A DNA stretch of 64,000 nucleotides from an uncultured Oscillospiraceae bacterium (GTDB lineage Bacteria > Bacillota > Clostridia > Oscillospirales > Acutalibacteraceae): contig UQWL01000001.1 in the NCBI GenBank assembly GCA_900544715.1, positions 1 to 64,000 of the forward strand, given 5' to 3'. The translations under genes were made by a program, and so were the position numbers. Below, piece by piece: positions 62,202-64,000 of the stretch (positions within the stretch are counted from its first letter, which is position 1; every line of letters starts with the position of its first letter). Under the pieces are notes generated by a model that was not told where the DNA came from, did no database searches, and saw only the letters and a list, made by a program, of their open reading frames with translations.

Positions 62202-62286
62202 TTATCTCTAAAATTTTTATGGAGCGTAGTGGAATTGCAGAGCAAGAAATGGCCTTGATATTTCCTTTTCAGGATGCACCTGGAAA

Positions 62287-63084
62287 TTAGAACACTCGAA
62301 AATACTTGAGACATTTTTGTATTGCAAGATAATCGGCCTCCCCGGCGGCAACTGGAGTATCCAGCAGGAATTCATATTGAAAGCCGTTTTTAAGTATCAG
62401 CACATGATAAAATAGGATTTGTTGGCCTTGGGTGGATGAATATACCGATTCGGCCGTGATCTGATGAGCAGAAGCAGCGTAGCGCTTCATGAATAAATTC
62501 GATCGGGATTGTGAGGTTTGCTGCGCATACTGCAACTCTGTGATATCAGCAAGCGAGCTCTTGTCGGATTGTGACACAGTAACGCTGTAAACGGAATTCG
62601 TATCCGGATTCATGGCAGAGAATGCTTCGCTTGAGGTTCCATATTCCCATGAAGCAGGAAACGCAAATTCAAACGCCCCAAAATCATTATATGAGAGACG
62701 GATAGCATCTGGTATAGGTGAAGCTTTTATCCATTTCAAAGAGCCATATATCTGCTTGATGAGTGGAAGTATTGAATCTGCATTTTCGGCTTGTGTTGCT
62801 AAAATCAAACGGCATTCATTTTTAAGATCCCACGCAACATATTCAAAAGTCATCACGCCCTCGGACTGATAGGAGATGGCAAATGAGCTGGTAGAGAGCT
62901 GTTTAAAATATAGGGGTTGATTACCGGCAGCGGTGAGCTCGTTTGCTATTGAGGTTTCGGTTGCCATATTTATTTCAGGCCGGTATTCACGGAGCTGCAA
63001 CATATTTACTCCAATTTTCGGATTCATCATAGATACAAAGAACTGCTCCACATTTTGGGCATACATATACCTCGATTGAACCAC
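62287..63084 (-). CDS. Hypothetical protein, probably 5'-truncated
   Basis: 265 residues read on the minus strand from a GTG at 63084, or from an internal ATG six codons later. No signal peptide or ribosome-binding site precedes it, although the sequence (beta-rich, S/T/Q-rich, two copies of a FAxxYxxxG-like pattern, GAFEFAFPASWEYG) looks like the extracellular part of a lipoprotein or PsbP-like secreted protein. It therefore looks like a remnant that has lost its N-terminus. The break lies next to the truncated integrase on the other strand. Confidence 0.55.
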   Translation of the reverse strand: MVQSRYMYAQNVEQFFVSMMNPKIGVNMLQLREYRPEINMATETSIANELTAAGNQPLYFKQLSTSSFAISYQSEGVMTFEYVAWDLKNECRLILATQAENADSILPLIKQIYGSLKWIKASPIPDAIRLSYNDFGAFEFAFPASWEYGTSSEAFSAMNPDTNSVYSVTVSQSDKSSLADITELQYAQQTSQSRSNLFMKRYAASAHQITAESVYSSTQGQQILFYHVLILKNGFQYEFLLDTPVAAGEADYLAIQKCLKYFRVF

Positions 63085-63106
63085 TGGGAGCCTTTGTTCC
63101 TCGCTT

Positions 63107-63433
63107 ATGCATTTCCGATTGACAATTTGTTGTCAGGAAAATGGTAATTACCGTGGCCCTAATTCACTAATTAATGAAATCAAAAAGATTTGTAAAAAAG
63201 CTGGGCTCCCCATCATATCGGTACACAGTTTGCGGCACATGTTTGCGACAATAATGCTTGAGCGAGGACTTCAATTAGCGAAGGTATCGGCGCTATTGGG
63301 TCATCAGTCTGTAAATACCACTTTTGAATTCTATCTAGGTGTTATGGAAGATGAAGATAAAGCGGTTAAATTTGTAAACGATAATTTTAAGCCGGATGAT
63401 GTAAAAACCAAGGCGCATAGAAGTGAGGTGTAG
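63107..63433 (+). pseudogene. Tyrosine recombinase/integrase, C-terminal remnant
   Basis: 108 codons from the end of a phage-type integrase. The HSLRH box, LLGHQSVNTTFEFY with the catalytic tyrosine, and the GH pair are present, while the first catalytic arginine, the core-binding domain and the arm-binding domain are missing. The frame starts in mid-domain without a ribosome-binding site. It marks mobile-element DNA and is not active by itself. Confidence 0.85.
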
Positions 63434-63436
63434 AAA

Positions 63437-63598
63437 GTGGATGTATCTCAATTAGATTTGAGATTATATATTGATTATACCGTATCAGAAATAATGTCCC
63501 TTGACAATAATTTAGGATTTCGTGTAACTATAGTATATGATCATTCAAACGTTCATGAATTAAGAGATATCCACGAATGGTATTTTGATCTTCAGTAG
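63437..63598 (+). CDS. Small ORF, 53 residues
   Basis: A GTG at 63437 follows GAGGTG by six bases and opens a 53-codon frame rich in aromatic and acidic residues, ending HEWYFDLQ. It starts three bases after the integrase stop and is followed by a terminator. Function unknown; too short to place. Confidence 0.4.
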   Translation: MDVSQLDLRLYIDYTVSEIMSLDNNLGFRVTIVYDHSNVHELRDIHEWYFDLQ

Positions 63599-63612
63599 AG
63601 ACCCCAAAAACC

Positions 63613-63650
63613 AGAGAGCCAACCTTTTATCGAGGAATTGGCTCTCTTAT
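63613..63650 (+). terminator. Rho-independent terminator
   Basis: AGAGAGCCAA (63613-63622) pairs with TTGGCTCTCT (63638-63647), a perfect 10-bp stem followed by TATTAT. Confidence 0.8.
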
Positions 63651-63775
63651 TATATTAAATGACTCATAAAATATGAGTGATTGATCAATGAAACTTGCAA
63701 GCAATCAATGATCAGGCGTTTTATTTTCCCGGATTTATTCATCGAGTTTTCACTTTTAAAAGGCGATATATGTGT

Positions 63776-63978
63776 TATAATATCATGATAGATGACGCCT
63801 AATATTGGTGTGTGTTACGGAGTCGGAAAACGCTTTTCAGTGAGGCAATTCGTGTTTTGGTGTTTAAGATCCAAAAAACAGCTAAAAATTTCTTCTGCAT
63901 GGTACATAAAAACACGAATTTTTATCATCTAAAACACGAATTTGGTGGCTGATATTAGTCATAATGAGGGGATTTTTA
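63776..63978 (+). promoter_or_regulatory. Control region with three 12-bp repeats before the last gene
   Basis: TATAAT at 63776-63781 without a good -35. Then AATTCGTGTTTT at 63847-63858 and its exact reverse complement AAAACACGAATT at 63909-63920 and 63931-63942. The two direct copies are 22 bp apart, two helical turns. GAGGGG at 63966-63971 is the ribosome-binding site of the last gene. Either a repressor array or iterons. Confidence 0.65.
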
Positions 63979-64000
63979 ATGGGAAATAATGATTCGTTGT
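63979..64000 (+). CDS. Start of a gene running off the window
   Basis: ATG at 63979, seven bases after GAGGGG, encodes MGNNDSL before the window ends. Identity unknown. Confidence 0.55.

Overview
The window looks like a chromosome segment of a gut-type Clostridia bacterium (Oscillospirales/Ruminococcaceae-like). This is inferred from a murE-murF-mraY-ftsW-murG-murA-ftsQ-ftsZ order without ftsA, strong Shine-Dalgarno sites, a meso-DAP-type MurE, an FMN riboswitch in front of ribU, and moderately GC-rich DNA packed with glycosidases. No rRNA, tRNA or CRISPR array was seen.

Layout. 1-10404: division and cell-wall (dcw) cluster ending in a terminator after ftsZ; murD, murC and ftsA are absent. 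10405-19388: two very large secreted proteins, adjacent and each followed by its own terminator. They share an alpha-helical module I cannot match to a named family, and both upstream regions carry a LacI-type AAACGTTT operator core; the first also has a structured, possibly pseudoknotted leader. 19399-22955: ABC-F ATPase, FMN riboswitch, RibU and a nitroreductase. 23070-27779: AraC regulator facing an unclassified glycosidase-like gene and a divergent GH35. 27866-30406: TetR plus an antiporter-GNAT fusion. 30502-51439: an 11-gene glycan-use operon: degenerate ROK regulator, GPH-family transporter, exported phosphoesterase, GH3, an (alpha/alpha)-barrel protein, GH35, GH2, a second unclassified glycosidase-like protein, a Gfo/Idh oxidoreductase, another GH35 and a beta-helix lipoprotein. 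Most glycosidases lack signal peptides, so the logic appears to be import of oligosaccharides followed by cytoplasmic breakdown of a beta-galactose-rich glycan.

51443-64000 is different. A uvrB gene breaks off after about 119 codons, and AT-rich accessory DNA begins at about 51800. It holds a WapA/Rhs-type secreted polymorphic toxin of 2028 residues, its likely immunity gene, and two orphan cassettes. Each orphan cassette is a fragment of the Rhs core, a new toxin C-terminus and a new immunity gene, and every unit is closed by a hairpin with the same GCGCTTC stem. Beyond these lie a 5'-truncated minus-strand gene, an integrase C-terminal remnant, a small ORF, and three perfect 12-bp repeats in front of a gene that runs off the window.

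The best candidates for something undescribed are the paired secreted proteins with their shared module and regulatory leaders, the toxin cassette array with its conserved hairpins, and the unclassified enzymes in the glycan operon.
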